64,000 nt of DNA from Celeribacter neptunius (GTDB lineage: Bacteria; Pseudomonadota; Alphaproteobacteria; Rhodobacterales; Rhodobacteraceae), in the NCBI RefSeq assembly GCF_900113955.1, contig NZ_FORH01000002.1, positions 1 through 64,000 of the forward strand, written 5' to 3'. A program made the translations under genes and the position numbers. The notes beneath the pieces were generated by a model. That model searched no databases and was not told the origin of the DNA. It saw only the letters and a program-made list of their open reading frames with translations. Positions 1 to 7,457 of the stretch are shown piece after piece; within the stretch, counting starts at the first letter, position 1, and every line of letters starts with the position of its first letter.

Positions 1-366
1 GCCGAGGTCGAGAGCGCCCTCGTGGCCCACGCCAAGGTCGCCGAAGCCGCCGTGGTCGGCATGCCGCATGAGCTCAAGGGTCAGGGCATCTACGCTTACG
101 TGACCCTGATGAACGACGTGGAACCGACCGACGAGCTGCGTGTGGAACTCGAGAAATGGGTGCGCACCGAGATCGGCCCGATCGCCAAACCGGACTTCAT
201 CCAGTGGGCCCCCGGCCTGCCGAAGACCCGCTCCGGCAAGATCATGCGCCGCATCCTGCGCAAAATCGCCGAAAACGACACCGGGTCCTTGGGCGACACC
301 TCAACCCTCGCAGAGCCGCAGGTCGTCGACGAACTCATCAGCAATTCGCTCTATAACAAGGGCTGA
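1..366 (+). CDS. acs: Acetyl-CoA synthetase, C-terminal end (5' truncated by window)
   Basis: Only the last 121 residues are present; the reading frame is open from base 1. This is the mobile C-terminal domain of the acyl-adenylate (ANL) family. The motif [11 protein letters not shown] carries the lysine that forms the adenylate and is acetylated in Acs enzymes. The enzyme activates acetate with ATP and CoA in the cytoplasm. The spacing of the motif from the C-terminus and the LISN-type tail fit acetyl-CoA synthetase better than a propionyl or long-chain ligase, but the catalytic N-terminal domain cannot be seen. A strong terminator follows 30 bases downstream, so this is the end of its transcription unit. 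Confidence 0.88.
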   Translation, partial: AEVESALVAHAKVAEAAVVGMPHELKGQGIYAYVTLMNDVEPTDELRVELEKWVRTEIGPIAKPDFIQWAPGLPKTRSGKIMRRILRKIAENDTGSLGDTSTLAEPQVVDELISNSLYNKG

Positions 367-816
367 TCCCCGGTGACGGGCGCGCAGATCTGAAATGCAA
401 ACAGGCCACCCGCTCGGGTGGCCTGTTTGTTTTGCTGGCGGTGCATCCGAATGTGTCTCAACCCGTGACACACCGCCCAAGGTCAGCCCCCAGCGGACCC
501 TTGTTCTGACGTGAGCAACCTGCTGAACCCATCGCGCCGCGTGAGGGGTGGGGTATGGCGCGCCGGATCATTTTGAGCACCAACACATCGGTGAGATGCG
601 TGGGAAATGGTGCCGTTGCCTCCTGAGAAACCTCATTGGTTAATAAGCTCACTCTGCGGCATTAACCCTGACAAAACCTTAACGAGGCGAAGATTTTTCG
701 AAAATTTTCGTCAACTCCCGAAGACCCGGGAAACTGCGAGGAAAAATGCCGGAGAAAGCCGCGCCGCGCATGAAAAAGGAAGGCTTTGTTAACCAAGACG
801 CGCGACATCTGGAGCC
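367..816. other. Intergenic region between acs and the acyltransferase gene
   Basis: 450 bases without a supported gene. Beyond the acs terminator there is an imperfect hairpin at 437-477 (GGCGGTG pairs with CACCGCC outside, TGTGTC with GACACA inside). The stretch 640-800 is relatively AT-rich and presumably holds the promoter of the 817 gene. I see no convincing -35/-10 pair and no RNA gene. Confidence 0.5.
397..434 (+). terminator. Rho-independent terminator after acs
   Basis: A 13-bp perfect stem (399-411 pairs with 416-428) with a GCTC loop is followed by GTTTTG. It lies 30 bases after the acs stop codon. Confidence 0.9.
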
Positions 817-1674
817 ATGGAGATACGTGAGATCGATCGGCAAAAAGATTGGGAGGTTCTGGCGGACCGCGTCATGGCGCCCCTGCCGCAACGCTGGATC
901 TATGGCGAAGCTGCAAAGCGCATCGGGCGCGAGGTGCAAAGGCTTTGTGTCTTTGATCGCGAGACCCGGCCCCTCGCCATGGCGCAGGTCATCTTGCGCC
1001 CCATGTTCGGAATGCGCACCAGCCTGATCACCCGCGGACCGCTCTTTCTCGAGACCTGCGAGCGCAAGGCGGCGGTGAAGGCGCTGCGCCGCGCCCTGCC
1101 CTTTGGGATCAAGCTGATGAGCCCGGAAGAACCGCTTGCCGGGCTGAAGCTCTCCGCCCCGCCCGAACTGGCCGAGCTGGACCTCCTGCCCGATCTCGAC
1201 ACCCTGCGCGCCGGTCTCGACGGCAAATGGCGCAATGCGTTGAAAAAGGCCGAAAGCTCCCGGCTGCGCGTGACGCAGATCCAGGCCTCGGCCCAGACCC
1301 TGATGCCGCTTCTGAAGGCGGAAAAAGACCGTCAGGCCGAGGGCAAATATCGCGGCCTGCCGCCGGAATTCGCGCTGGCGCTTCAGGATGTTGCACCACG
1401 TTCCTTACGGTTGTTCGCGGCCTCTGACGCGCAGATGCTCTTTGTGCTGCATGGCAACAGCGCCACCTATCAGATTGGCCATACCGGCCCCGAGGGACGC
1501 AAGGCCAATGCCCACAATCTCATTCTGTGGGACGCGATGAAGCGGCTGAAAGCCGAAGGGGTCATGCGGCTCGATCTCGGCACGCTCGACCGGGAAAAGG
1601 CCCCCGATCTGGCGCGTTTCAAGCTCCGCACCGGGGCGAAAGCGCGCAAGCTCGCGCCGGCGACGCTGATGTAA
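817..1674 (+). CDS. FemAB-like / GNAT-fold acyltransferase family protein
   Basis: 285 residues, soluble, no signal peptide. The C-terminal half resembles the BioF2/FemAB-like acetyltransferase fold: a Lys/Arg-rich segment (KWRNALKKAESSRL, about residues 136-149), then YQIGHTGPEGR, then a helix with NLILWDAMKRLKAEG and RLDLGTLD. Related proteins transfer amino acids or acyl groups to peptidoglycan precursors or other amines; the substrate here is unknown. The start ATG follows CTGGAGCC, so the ribosome site is very close to it. It is a single-gene unit convergent with the DUF1992 gene, 15 bases away. Assignment to the superfamily is likely; a specific reaction is not supported. Confidence 0.7.
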   Translation: MEIREIDRQKDWEVLADRVMAPLPQRWIYGEAAKRIGREVQRLCVFDRETRPLAMAQVILRPMFGMRTSLITRGPLFLETCERKAAVKALRRALPFGIKLMSPEEPLAGLKLSAPPELAELDLLPDLDTLRAGLDGKWRNALKKAESSRLRVTQIQASAQTLMPLLKAEKDRQAEGKYRGLPPEFALALQDVAPRSLRLFAASDAQMLFVLHGNSATYQIGHTGPEGRKANAHNLILWDAMKRLKAEGVMRLDLGTLDREKAPDLARFKLRTGAKARKLAPATLM

Positions 1675-1689
1675 GGTGATGCGCCAAGC

Positions 1690-2010
1690 TCATGAAGTGC
1701 GGTAATATTTCCGCCTGGCTTCGATCTCGATGTCGAGCCGGAGCTGCACCCCGGTGATCTTCTTGATCAGCGCCTTGCGGGCCTCGGGCTCGGTGAGCTG
1801 TTTCAGCTCTGCATTCATCGCCTCGACCTCTTTGCGCAGCTCAAACTCGCGCGGCACCACGCCCGCCTCCGCCATGATGCGAAACCCGGCGGCGTCGCTG
1901 TCATTGCCGGTTCGCGCGTTCAGGGGCTTGCCCGCCCCCTTGAGATCATCGAGCTGGCCTTCGGCCTGCGCCTTGAGAATTTGCCGCTCGCTGAGGGATG
2001 ACCATTTCAT
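1690..2010 (-). CDS. DUF1992 domain protein
   Basis: 106 residues starting MKWSSLSERQ. This is the small DUF1992 family (the domain also found next to DnaJ domains in DNAJC28-like proteins). Family-typical features are the ERQI..A..EGQ.D.L.GAGKPL segment near the N-terminus and a charged helical C-terminus ending in RRKYYRTS. Function is unknown. I chose the ATG at 2010 because GAGGTG lies six bases upstream; an upstream in-frame start at 2049 would run through the palindrome at 2033-2047. The gene is divergent from a marR gene and may share its operator. Confidence 0.82.
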   Translation of the reverse strand: MKWSSLSERQILKAQAEGQLDDLKGAGKPLNARTGNDSDAAGFRIMAEAGVVPREFELRKEVEAMNAELKQLTEPEARKALIKKITGVQLRLDIEIEARRKYYRTS

Positions 2011-2032
2011 CGCACGCACCTCACACAGATTC

Positions 2033-2047
2033 GTCAACTTGGTTGAC
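2033..2047. promoter_or_regulatory. Palindrome in the DUF1992/marR divergent promoter (probable MarR operator)
   Basis: GTCAAC-TTG-GTTGAC is a perfect 6-3-6 inverted repeat, 44 bases before the marR start and 23 bases before the DUF1992 start. TTGACA at 2043-2048 overlaps it and could be a -35 element for marR, although no good -10 follows. Position and symmetry fit an autoregulatory MarR site. Confidence 0.6.
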
Positions 2048-2090
2048 AATATAGCTCATCCCCGCCTAAGAGACAAGAAAGGAGTGACGC

Positions 2091-2576
2091 ATGACCGAGA
2101 TCGACAGATCAGAAATGAGCCTGCCGGAGCAGCTTTATGCCGGCATCACCCTCACCCGACCGCTGGTGCGCAATATCACCGCGCGGGTGGAGCAGGATTT
2201 GCAGGACACCGGCATCACGGTCGGCCAGCGCGCCATTCTCGAAGCGCTTCTGGCCTTGGGGCAAGCCACGGCGCCGGAGATCACCGACGCGCTCGATGTC
2301 ACCCGCCAGTTTGTCGGGCGGGAACTCAAGAGCTTGCTCGAAGACGGCAAGCTGGAGACGGTCGAGAACCCGCGTCACAAGGCGTCGAAATACTATCGGC
2401 TGAGCCCAGAGGCGCGGCGGGCGATCGAGGCGATCCGGGCGCGGGAAATGGCGGAGATTGCGGAATTTTCCAAAGGGTTCACGGCAGAAGAAATTGGCGG
2501 TTTTTACAAGATCCTCACGGTGCTGAACCGCGAATTCGCCAAGACCCGCACGGAGCGCCCCGCCGCCCCGGAATAG
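2091..2576 (+). CDS. MarR family transcriptional regulator
   Basis: 161 residues, one winged-helix domain. The recognition region is ATAPEITDALDVTRQFVGRELKSL (about residues 62-85), followed by the wing (VENPRHKASKYYRLS). Length and architecture are normal for MarR proteins, which bind DNA as dimers and are usually released by small aromatic or toxic ligands. AAGGAG lies six bases before the ATG. The palindrome at 2033-2047 in the divergent promoter suggests it controls itself and perhaps the DUF1992 gene. The ligand is unknown. Confidence 0.9.
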   Translation: MTEIDRSEMSLPEQLYAGITLTRPLVRNITARVEQDLQDTGITVGQRAILEALLALGQATAPEITDALDVTRQFVGRELKSLLEDGKLETVENPRHKASKYYRLSPEARRAIEAIRAREMAEIAEFSKGFTAEEIGGFYKILTVLNREFAKTRTERPAAPE

Positions 2577-2866
2577 ACCTGCGCGGAGACGCCAAAACCC
2601 GCGTTCGCGCCCTTGGGGGAATTCGATTGGAGAGCGCCTGCGCTGGCCCGTAGGGGAGCGCTCTACCAAGTGTGGTCGCCGCTTTATGCCAATCAACTCC
2701 GCAGGAATTCAACCCTTTGCGCGTGGCAGAAAATGCGCTCGCCCGCAGGGACGGGCCAGCGCAGGCGCGGCGGCTTCGCCTTGTTCCGCGCCGATAGCTC
2801 TTCGTTCAAATGACAGCAAAGTCCCGCAAAACCGTCATTGGCAGGACCATGAAATTCGCTTGGCCT
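2577..2866. other. Intergenic region with dispersed repeat copy A
   Basis: No supported gene. Most of the stretch is occupied by a palindromic intergenic repeat (2680-2792) that recurs at three other places in the window. Downstream at 2811-2842 there is a second motif (AGTCCCGCAAAACCGTCATT) resembling sequence at about 42052-42075. Confidence 0.6.
2680..2792 (+). repeat. Dispersed intergenic palindromic repeat, copy A
   Basis: Shares an ordered series of blocks with copies at 11392-11502 (same strand) and 29318-29430 (opposite strand): TTTGCGCGTGG, AATGCGC, GCCCGC-GGGACGGGC, then GCAGGCGCGGCGGCTTCGCC and CCGCGCC. The last part can fold as GGCGCGG/CCGCGCC around a GGC-TTC-GCC hairpin. It is non-coding and lies between convergent genes. 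Confidence 0.75.
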
Positions 2867-2906
2867 GACTGAAAAGCGCCCGATCCATACGGACCGGGCG
2901 CTCAAG
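2867..2906 (-). terminator. Terminator of the pyrimidine transport operon
   Basis: AGCGCCCG (2875-2882) pairs with CGGGCGCT (2895-2902), with an extra inner TCC/GGA pairing. Read on the minus strand the stem is followed by TTTTCAG. It lies 30 bases after the stop codon of the substrate-binding protein. Confidence 0.8.
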
Positions 2907-2931
2907 GTTGATGCAACCAAGGGTGCCGTGC

Positions 2932-3915
2932 TTAGTTCAGCGCCGCGTCGGTGATTTCCAGCGTATAGGCACCTTCCGGCTCTTTGGTGATCACCGGATC
3001 GGAGCCACCGGACAGCAGAGAAGACACGGTACGCTCGTAGTCGGCCACGTCGAGCGCACCGTTGGAGCCGGCGGTGAGCTTGGCCACTTCGGTCATCATG
3101 CGTTCCTGATGCTTCATGGTCTGGGCACCGGTTTCATCGTATTCGAGCACGATCTCGGCGGCCTCGGTCGGGTTCGCTTCGGCGTATTTCCAGCCCTCCA
3201 TGGAGGCTTTCACGAAACGCACCATCTTGTCCTTGAAGGCGGCATCGCCGAGGTTGTCCTCGAGCACATAGAGACCGTCCTCGAGCGTGGCCACGCCCTG
3301 ATCCTCGTATTTGAAGGTGATGAGATCGTCGGCGGAAATGCCGGCATCGATCACCTGCCAATATTCGTTATAGGTCATGGTGGAGATACAGGCGGCCTGT
3401 TTCTGCAACAGCGGATCGACGTTGAAGCCTTGCTTGAGCACGGTCACGCCACCGTCGGAGCCATCGGTCGCGATGCCGAGCTTGCCCATCCACGAGAGGA
3501 ACGGATATTCGTTGCCGTAGAACCAGACGCCCAGCGTCTTGCCCGGGAAATCCTCGGGACCGGTAATGCCGGATTCCTTGAGACAGGTCAGCATCATGCC
3601 GGAGCTCTTGTAAGGCTGGGCGATGTTGACCACCGGGGCGCCATTTTCACGAGCGGCGAGCGCAGACGGCATCCAGTCGACCATGACATCGGCACCGCCG
3701 CCCAGGAGCACCTGCACAGGTGCCACATCAGGGCCGCCCGGCTTGATCGTCACATTGAGATCTTCGGCTTCGTAAAAGCCCTTTTCCAGAGCGACATAGT
3801 AGCCCGCGAACTGGGCCTGGGTCACCCATTTGAGCTGCAGCGTCACATCGTCAGCGGCAAACGCACCGGTTGCCATAGCGGCGAGAGCAGCAGCGCTCGT
3901 CAGTAGCTTCTTCAT
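2932..3915 (-). CDS. ABC transporter substrate-binding protein, NMT1/THI5-like (probable pyrimidine importer)
   Basis: 327 residues with a Sec signal peptide (cleavage after ATGAFA, about residue 21), so periplasmic. The mature protein is an NMT1/THI5-like (ThiY/SsuA fold) binding protein: LQLKWVTQAQFAGYYVALEKGFY near the start and the IKPGGPDV segment typical of the family. It is the last gene of an operon that begins with pydC and dihydropyrimidinase, so the ligand is probably uracil, thymine or a related base; this is inferred from context only. GGAGG lies upstream of the ATG. Homologues are often annotated as hydroxymethylpyrimidine-binding proteins, and that ligand cannot be excluded. 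Confidence 0.87.
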   Translation of the reverse strand: MKKLLTSAAALAAMATGAFAADDVTLQLKWVTQAQFAGYYVALEKGFYEAEDLNVTIKPGGPDVAPVQVLLGGGADVMVDWMPSALAARENGAPVVNIAQPYKSSGMMLTCLKESGITGPEDFPGKTLGVWFYGNEYPFLSWMGKLGIATDGSDGGVTVLKQGFNVDPLLQKQAACISTMTYNEYWQVIDAGISADDLITFKYEDQGVATLEDGLYVLEDNLGDAAFKDKMVRFVKASMEGWKYAEANPTEAAEIVLEYDETGAQTMKHQERMMTEVAKLTAGSNGALDVADYERTVSSLLSGGSDPVITKEPEGAYTLEITDAALN

Positions 3916-3982
3916 AGTCTTACAACCTCCAAGTTGTGTCTTCGGCCGGGGTATTCCCCCCCGTGCCTTCGTCTTGCGGGAC

Positions 3983-4759
3983 TTACCCGCGTTGGGATGG
4001 GTGCCAGAAGGTCACCCGTTTTTCGATGCCCGCCACGAGGCCGTAAAGCGCCGTGCCGGTCACTGCGGACACCACGATTTCAGCCCAAACCATGTCCGTT
4101 GCCAAGCGTCCCATCTCTGTTGTGATGCGAAACCCCATGCCGCGGATCGGAGAGCCAAAATATTCAGCAACAATGGCGCCGATCAGGGCCAAAGATGTCG
4201 CGATTTTCAAACCGTTAAACAGAAAAGGCAGCGCCGCCGGACCGCGCAGTTTTTGCAGGGTCTGGGCATGTGAGGCGGCATAGGTGCGCATCAGGTCCCG
4301 CTGCATAGGATCGACGGCGGCGAGACCGCCCAGGATGTTCACCAGCATCGGGAAAAACACCATCACCGCGACCACGGCCGCTTTCGAATGCCAATCGAAC
4401 CCGAACCACATCACCATGATCGGTGCGAGGCCGACGATGGGGAGGGCTGCAAAGAAATTCGCCACCGGCAAAAGCCCGCGTTTCAAAAAATCGAACCGGT
4501 CGATGATCAACGCCACCACAAGCGCGGCGAGCGTGCCCATCCAGAGCCCGTTGACGGCGCCCTTGAGCACGGTCTGCACCCAGTCCTCCCAGAGCGTGCC
4601 GGGATTTTCCCGGATCGCGGCGGCAATCGCGGTCGGCGCCGGCAGGATCGCCGGTGAGACGCCAAAGCCCCGCACCACGATTTCCCAGAGCACCAGCACC
4701 GCGAGCCCAAAGCCGATGGGCCAGGCGATCTTCTCAAATGTCGTATCGGGACGGTTCAT
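3983..4759 (-). CDS. ABC transporter permease (pyrimidine importer)
   Basis: 258 residues, about six transmembrane helices, binding-protein-dependent permease family (SsuC/ThiX type). The cytoplasmic EAA-like loop is around residues 150-185 (LMRTYAASHAQTLQKL, then P..LPFLFNGLK), which docks with the ATPase. The start overlaps the stop of the preceding permease by four bases (ATGA), showing translational coupling. With the 4756-5625 permease it would form a heterodimeric inner-membrane channel. Confidence 0.88.
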   Translation of the reverse strand: MNRPDTTFEKIAWPIGFGLAVLVLWEIVVRGFGVSPAILPAPTAIAAAIRENPGTLWEDWVQTVLKGAVNGLWMGTLAALVVALIIDRFDFLKRGLLPVANFFAALPIVGLAPIMVMWFGFDWHSKAAVVAVMVFFPMLVNILGGLAAVDPMQRDLMRTYAASHAQTLQKLRGPAALPFLFNGLKIATSLALIGAIVAEYFGSPIRGMGFRITTEMGRLATDMVWAEIVVSAVTGTALYGLVAGIEKRVTFWHPSQRG

Positions 4760-5625
4760 GCCGTACGCCCTCCCATCAGTTGCCGGGCGATGCGTTCAAA
4801 CGTGCCGACCAGGAAAATCAGAATGGCGGCGAGGATCGCGGCGGCAAACAGCGCCGCCCACATGATCATCGGTTCGCCGAATTGCGAGCCGATCAGCATC
4901 CGCGCGCCGAGACCCGCGATGGCCGAGGTCGAAAGCTCCGCCACCACCGCACCAACAAAGGCCGCCGCCACCGAAACCTTCAGCGAGGCGAAGAAATAGG
5001 GCATCGAGGACGGCAGGCGCAGTTTCCAGAACACATTGCTCTGGCTGGCGCCATAGGTTCTGAGCAGATCCAATTGCATGGCATCCGGGCTTGAGAGGCC
5101 TTTCACCATCGACACCAACACAGGATAGAAGCTCAGATAGGCGGCGATGATCGCCTTGGGCACCATCAGCGTGCCGGTGCCTGCGGCGTTCGACAGCACC
5201 ACGATGATCGGCGCCAGGGCCACGATCGGAATGGTCTGGGAAATGATCGCCCAGGGCATGAGCGTCAGCCGCCCGATGCGGCTCAGCACGATGATCGTGG
5301 CCGAGGCAACACCGAGCACGATGCCCAGAGCAAAGCCCAGAAGCGTGGTTTTCAGCGTAATGGACCCCTGATAGATCATCGAGCGTTTCGAGGTGATCTT
5401 CTTCTCCACCGTGGTCTTCCACAGCTCCGTCACGATCTGATGCGGCGCCGGCAGAAGCGGCCGCGATTGCGACATGGTGTCGGAGATCAGCTCGGAAAAT
5501 GTCACTTGGGTGCCGGCGCGTTCGGCCTGATCATAGGTCCATGTGCTGTTCATCTTGATGGCGGCCCCATACCAGAGGACGACGAGCGCCGCGACGACGG
5601 TGAGAATGGCCGTGAGATTCTTCAT
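4756..5625 (-). CDS. ABC transporter permease (pyrimidine importer)
   Basis: 289 residues with an N-terminal transmembrane segment, a periplasmic stretch of about 70 residues, then five or so helices. The EAA loop is LLRTYGASQSNVFWKLRLP followed by S.MPYFFASLK (about residues 190-220). It is longer at the N-terminus than its partner permease. Its start overlaps the stop of the upstream small membrane protein by four bases. Role: second transmembrane subunit of the NMT1-type importer. Confidence 0.88.
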   Translation of the reverse strand: MKNLTAILTVVAALVVLWYGAAIKMNSTWTYDQAERAGTQVTFSELISDTMSQSRPLLPAPHQIVTELWKTTVEKKITSKRSMIYQGSITLKTTLLGFALGIVLGVASATIIVLSRIGRLTLMPWAIISQTIPIVALAPIIVVLSNAAGTGTLMVPKAIIAAYLSFYPVLVSMVKGLSSPDAMQLDLLRTYGASQSNVFWKLRLPSSMPYFFASLKVSVAAAFVGAVVAELSTSAIAGLGARMLIGSQFGEPMIMWAALFAAAILAAILIFLVGTFERIARQLMGGRTA

Positions 5626-5837
5626 TCCCCGCCCTCCTGTTTGTTCAGCCAGCGCCAGTCGAGCCAGGCAATGACAGGCGCGGCGATGGGGATGCCATAG
5701 CTCAACACGATCAACAGTGCGCCGAACATCCCGTCGGGGCTTGCACCGCGCGCGACAAAGAGCACCACGAGCCAGACCGCGAGCAACAGCGCCATGCGGG
5801 CCATGAGGCGGCGTTTCACAGATGCAGCGCCGCTCAT
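5622..5837 (-). CDS. Small two-helix membrane protein in the importer operon
   Basis: 71 residues starting MSGAASVKRR. Two hydrophobic helices (about residues 14-31 and 40-60) end in a charged tail WRWLNKQEGGE. The ATG at 5837 overlaps the TGA of the acetyltransferase gene (ATGA), which favours it over a GTG three codons upstream. I do not recognise the family. Its place between ABC subunits, with overlaps on both sides, suggests an accessory subunit of the importer. Confidence 0.75.
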   Translation of the reverse strand: MSGAASVKRRLMARMALLLAVWLVVLFVARGASPDGMFGALLIVLSYGIPIAAPVIAWLDWRWLNKQEGGE

Positions 5838-6268
5838 GCCGCCCACTCCATTTTCAACTCATCGGGCATGCCGTCCAGGGTGGCCGCCTGCTCTTCGAGG
5901 GCGGTGAAACCTTCGCGGGCATAGAAGCGCTGCGCGTCAGCGTTGGGCAGATGGGTGTTGAGCGTGAGATGGGTTCGGCCTTCCTTGACCTTGTCCATCA
6001 ATCGCTTGCCATAGCCCTGCCGCTTCGGCCCGACATAGAAACCACCGATATGTTCACGGCTCGGATCAACCGAAATATAGGCTTCGACGGGGTCGCCGAT
6101 CACCCAGATCTCGCGGAGATCAAAAGCCTCATCGAGGGCGTTTTCGATCACCTCGAGTGAAGCATGGGCCGGGTTCCAGTCGGTCTCCGCCTCCCAACGC
6201 GCGACAATCGCGGCCATGGCCGGAATATCCCCCCGCGTGGCGGATCGTATTTCTGCCGTCACGCTCAT
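5834..6268 (-). CDS. GNAT family N-acetyltransferase
   Basis: 144 residues, single GNAT domain. The acetyl-CoA binding motif A is FYVGPKRQGYGKRLMDKV (about residues 79-96, Q/RxxGxG/A core), followed by the C-terminal NADAQRFYAREGF segment common to the family. It overlaps the ATPase gene upstream and the small membrane protein downstream by four bases each. The acceptor is unknown; an amine intermediate of pyrimidine breakdown or a ribosomal/amino-acid target are both possible. Confidence 0.85.
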   Translation of the reverse strand: MSVTAEIRSATRGDIPAMAAIVARWEAETDWNPAHASLEVIENALDEAFDLREIWVIGDPVEAYISVDPSREHIGGFYVGPKRQGYGKRLMDKVKEGRTHLTLNTHLPNADAQRFYAREGFTALEEQAATLDGMPDELKMEWAA

Positions 6269-7041
6269 GCGTCATGCCCCGCGCGCAGGCCTTCGCGGAC
6301 GCGATGGGCGATCTCGATGAACTCCGGCGTGTCGCGAATCTCGAGCGGGCGTTCCTTTGGCAAGGGGCTCTCGATCACATCGGTGATCCGGCCGGGACGC
6401 GGGCTCATCACCACGATCTTGGTCGAGAGATACACCGCCTCGGGGATCGAATGGGTGACGAAACCGATGGTCTTCTCGGTCCGGGCCCAGAGCTGCAACA
6501 ATTGCTCGTTGAGGTGATCGCGGACGATCTCGTCCAGGGCGCCGAAAGGCTCGTCCATCAACAGGATCTCGGCGTCAAAGGCCAGCGCCCGGGCAATCGA
6601 AGCACGTTGCTGCATGCCGCCGGAGAGCTGCCATGGGAATTTCTTCTCAAATCCCGAAAGATCGACGAGTTCCAAGACCTTGCGCACATGTTCGTCATGC
6701 TCGGATTTCGGGTAGCCCATGATCTCCAGGGGCAATTTGATATTGCCCGCGATCGTCCGCCACGGGTAAAGCCCCGCCGCCTGGAACACATAGCCGTAAG
6801 CCCGCGCCTTGCGCGCCTCTTCCGGGCTGATGCCGTTCACCGTGAGCTTGCCGCCGGTCGGCGTCTCGAGCCCGGCGATACAGCGCAGAAACGTCGTCTT
6901 GCCACAGCCCGACGGGCCGATGAAAGAGACGAAATCGCCCTTGTTGATCTCGAGATTCACATCCTTGAGCGCATGCACCGGACCATCGTTGGTCTGAAAG
7001 GTCAGATCCACCCCCTGCGCGTCAATCACTGGCTTTTTCAT
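6265..7041 (-). CDS. ABC transporter ATP-binding protein (pyrimidine importer)
   Basis: 258 residues. Walker A GPSGCGKTT (about residues 42-50), Q-loop YVFQAAGLYPW, signature LSGGMQQRASIARAL, Walker B EILLMDEPFGALD and the switch His in FVTHSIPEA are all present. It belongs to the SsuB/TauB-like nitrate/taurine family that works with NMT1-type binding proteins. Cytoplasmic energising subunit of the importer encoded just downstream. Its first 20 bases overlap the end of the Nudix gene. Confidence 0.93.
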   Translation of the reverse strand: MKKPVIDAQGVDLTFQTNDGPVHALKDVNLEINKGDFVSFIGPSGCGKTTFLRCIAGLETPTGGKLTVNGISPEEARKARAYGYVFQAAGLYPWRTIAGNIKLPLEIMGYPKSEHDEHVRKVLELVDLSGFEKKFPWQLSGGMQQRASIARALAFDAEILLMDEPFGALDEIVRDHLNEQLLQLWARTEKTIGFVTHSIPEAVYLSTKIVVMSPRPGRITDVIESPLPKERPLEIRDTPEFIEIAHRVREGLRAGHDA

Positions 7042-7450
7042 TGGCTCGTTCGTCTCCCGTCCGCCAGATCAGCGGCATGATTTTATTCTTCGTCAGGGGC
7101 GCGAGGCAAAGCTCATCACCCGCCCCCACCCATCGTGTTTCCTCGATCTCGGCGGTCAGTTCGAAATCCGGCCAATGCCGGGGCGCGAGCTGAAACACAT
7201 CCGCGACCACCTCTGTGTCCGGTTCATTGGCGGCGATTTCGCCAGCCTGACCGAGGTGGTGCAGCGCCTCCTGTGCAATGTCCAGCCCCAACTCTTCACG
7301 CAACTCCCGGACCAGAGCCGCTTGCGGGCTCTCGCCCGCATCGATCTTGCCGCCCGGCTGCATGAAGGCCTCGGTGCCGCGTTTGCGGACGACCAGCATC
7401 CGGTCCTCCGCATCGCAGATCACAGCAACGGCCAAATTGAGACGCTGCAT
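7022..7450 (-). CDS. Nudix hydrolase
   Basis: 142 residues. A perfect Nudix box (G-x5-E-x7-RE-x2-EE-x-GL) is present at about residues 34-56, reading GKIDAGESPQAALV then RELREELGL. Such enzymes hydrolyse nucleoside diphosphates linked to another group. The gene is seven bases after dihydropyrimidinase and overlaps the ABC ATPase gene by 20 bases, so it belongs to the pyrimidine operon; a role in removing a damaged or modified pyrimidine nucleotide is only a guess. Confidence 0.9.
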   Translation of the reverse strand: MQRLNLAVAVICDAEDRMLVVRKRGTEAFMQPGGKIDAGESPQAALVRELREELGLDIAQEALHHLGQAGEIAANEPDTEVVADVFQLAPRHWPDFELTAEIEETRWVGAGDELCLAPLTKNKIMPLIWRTGDERANEKASD

Positions 7451-7457
7451 CAGAGGC

